Below are positions 63,134-64,000 of a stretch of 64,000 nt of DNA, in pieces (position 1 is the stretch's first letter; every line of letters starts with the position of its first letter). A program made the position numbers and the translations under genes. The notes beneath the pieces are model-generated. The model worked only from the letters and a program-made list of their open reading frames with translations. It did no database searches and was not told the origin of the DNA. The stretch lies in the NCBI RefSeq assembly GCF_938030145.1, contig NZ_CALHGM010000007.1, forward strand, positions 1 through 64,000, written 5' to 3'. This DNA is from an uncultured Campylobacter sp. GTDB lineage: Bacteria; Campylobacterota; Campylobacteria; Campylobacterales; Campylobacteraceae.

Positions 63134-64000
63134 TTATCTGCGTCTAAAGCTGATTATTGCATCATCGTTTTCTTGTTGATATTTTTCAAACAGAGCCTGA
63201 TATCTTTGCGATTTTGCCGGATCATTTGAATAAATTCCCACTAAAAAATAGCACGCCTCCGCAAATCGTAACTCACACGATCGCTCAAAGTATCGCGTAC
63301 CCGCTTCTTTGTCATCGTCGTCAAAATACGCGACGTAACCGAAAATAAAGCAGCCTTCGCCATTGCCGAGTTTGCATGCTTTTTTGTACAATTTTCTGCC
63401 CTCTTGCGAATCTCTATCCTCGTAGCCTGCGAGTCTCGTGCAACTTTCGCCGCCGTTAAGCTCGTAGCAGCCTTTTTTAAGCAGATCTTTGGCGCCTTCT
63501 TGCGAAATTTCACCATTTAGTAGCAGAAGGCTCGAAAGCACGGCGCAGGCATCGCCGTCTCCGCCGTCGCAATCTTCGCGAAATCTTACAGGATTTTTCA
63601 TTTTTAAAGTGCCGTCTTTGGTGCGAATAGAAATTTCTTTAGGATTTTTATTTGCGTCTTCGTTTGCTTGATTGATAGGAATTCGGGTTTCGTTCAAAAT
63701 TTCTGTGCGGAAAGGCGCTTTTATCGCTATAAAAACTGCGACTATACATACGATGATGAGAGGGAGTATTTTCGGCGTAGAGCGATTTTTGTGCGGAGTG
63801 TGGAGATCTGCGTCTTTGATCGATTGCCCACCCCTTAAAGTAGTGACGGAGGGCTTAGGGCTCGGTTTTTGGCTTAAATTTGTAGCCGAACCTGCGCCTG
63901 ATTTTTCAGTCAAATTTACGGCGGCATCCGTATTTAGATCCGCATTAGCATCTGTCTCGCAGACATTTTCATTTGGGCTTTTTAAATTTTTGCCTCGCTT
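63134..64000 (-). CDS. Sel1/HCP-like repeat protein with membrane anchor (5' end beyond window)
   Basis: The frame is open to the right edge, so the start may lie outside; the first in-window start is TTG at 63913. A cytoplasmic Ser/Pro/Lys-rich N-terminus leads to one membrane helix (LIIVCIVAVFIAI) and a domain of four Sel1-like repeats. Regular Cys pairs bracket each helix turn (DC..GDAC, GC..ESC, AC..EGC, SC..EAC), as in Helicobacter cysteine-rich Hcp proteins. Probably exported, disulfide-bonded; binding partner unknown. Confidence 0.72.
   Translation of the reverse strand, partial: KRGKNLKSPNENVCETDANADLNTDAAVNLTEKSGAGSATNLSQKPSPKPSVTTLRGGQSIKDADLHTPHKNRSTPKILPLIIVCIVAVFIAIKAPFRTEILNETRIPINQANEDANKNPKEISIRTKDGTLKMKNPVRFREDCDGGDGDACAVLSSLLLLNGEISQEGAKDLLKKGCYELNGGESCTRLAGYEDRDSQEGRKLYKKACKLGNGEGCFIFGYVAYFDDDDKEAGTRYFERSCELRFAEACYFLVGIYSNDPAKSQRYQALFEKYQQENDDAIISFRRR

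Noticed and set aside
1..64000. CRISPR arrays, insertion sequences, rRNA genes or an integrase
   Set aside because: No regularly spaced repeats, transposase or integrase motifs, or rRNA sequences were seen; the frequent AAATTT phrases have irregular spacing and no spacers.

Overview
The window looks like a chromosomal segment of a Campylobacterota species, most likely a Campylobacter of the oral, mid-GC type such as C. gracilis (species is inference). Support comes from blocks of gene order familiar from Campylobacter: htrA / cbpA-hspR / kefB-like; rseP, pgsA, dapA, M16 protease and pyrD; pycA with a small gene and bpt; argG-rplI-hslV-hslU-era; and the cts transformation genes. Intergenic DNA is saturated with AAATTT-type words.

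Layout. 1-4262: N-terminal 1420 codons of a very large autotransporter adhesin on the minus strand; its barrel lies off the left edge. 5071-10018: periplasmic protease HtrA, divergent from the HspR heat-shock regulon pair cbpA-hspR (with a recognisable HspR operator), then a KefB-like antiporter. 10.3-20.6 kb: accessory region with decay and probable transfer. It holds an unknown membrane protein, a deletion remnant of a methyltransferase, a degenerate tRNA-Ser, a ruined NAD(P)-binding oxidoreductase gene, an intact NhaP-type antiporter, a frameshifted methyltransferase, three small unknown genes, an AT-rich three-gene operon (two NdpA-like nucleoid proteins flanking a RelA/SpoT nucleotidyltransferase) and a truncated ABC ATPase.

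20.9-34.9 kb: mostly minus-strand housekeeping genes: yggS, rseP, pgsA, a FabL-like reductase, dapA, M16 protease, pyrD with an extraordinary tail, an AtpZ/AtpI-like pair, hemL, a cytochrome c and an ArsRS-like two-component pair. 35.2-43.4 kb: hup, tRNA-Leu(CAA), pycA, bpt, a periplasmic propeller protein, lptB-tsaE-S4 protein, and divergent argG. 43.5-56.7 kb: rplI-hslV-hslU-era, then a nine-gene secretin/ATPase/inner-membrane-platform cluster for DNA uptake (PilMN-, PilO- and PilP-like proteins, CtsD, CtsP, CtsX, an unknown exported protein, CtsE, CtsF). 56.8-64 kb: ftsK with an apparent ATA start, a 1.5-kb non-coding stretch, ftsW, murG and a partial Sel1-repeat protein.

The strongest candidate for an undescribed system is the NdpA-like / RelA-SpoT / NdpA-like operon at 17124-20160. 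Its three genes are translationally coupled, differ in base composition from their surroundings and sit in an accessory region. A link to phage defence or stress alarmones is inference only.
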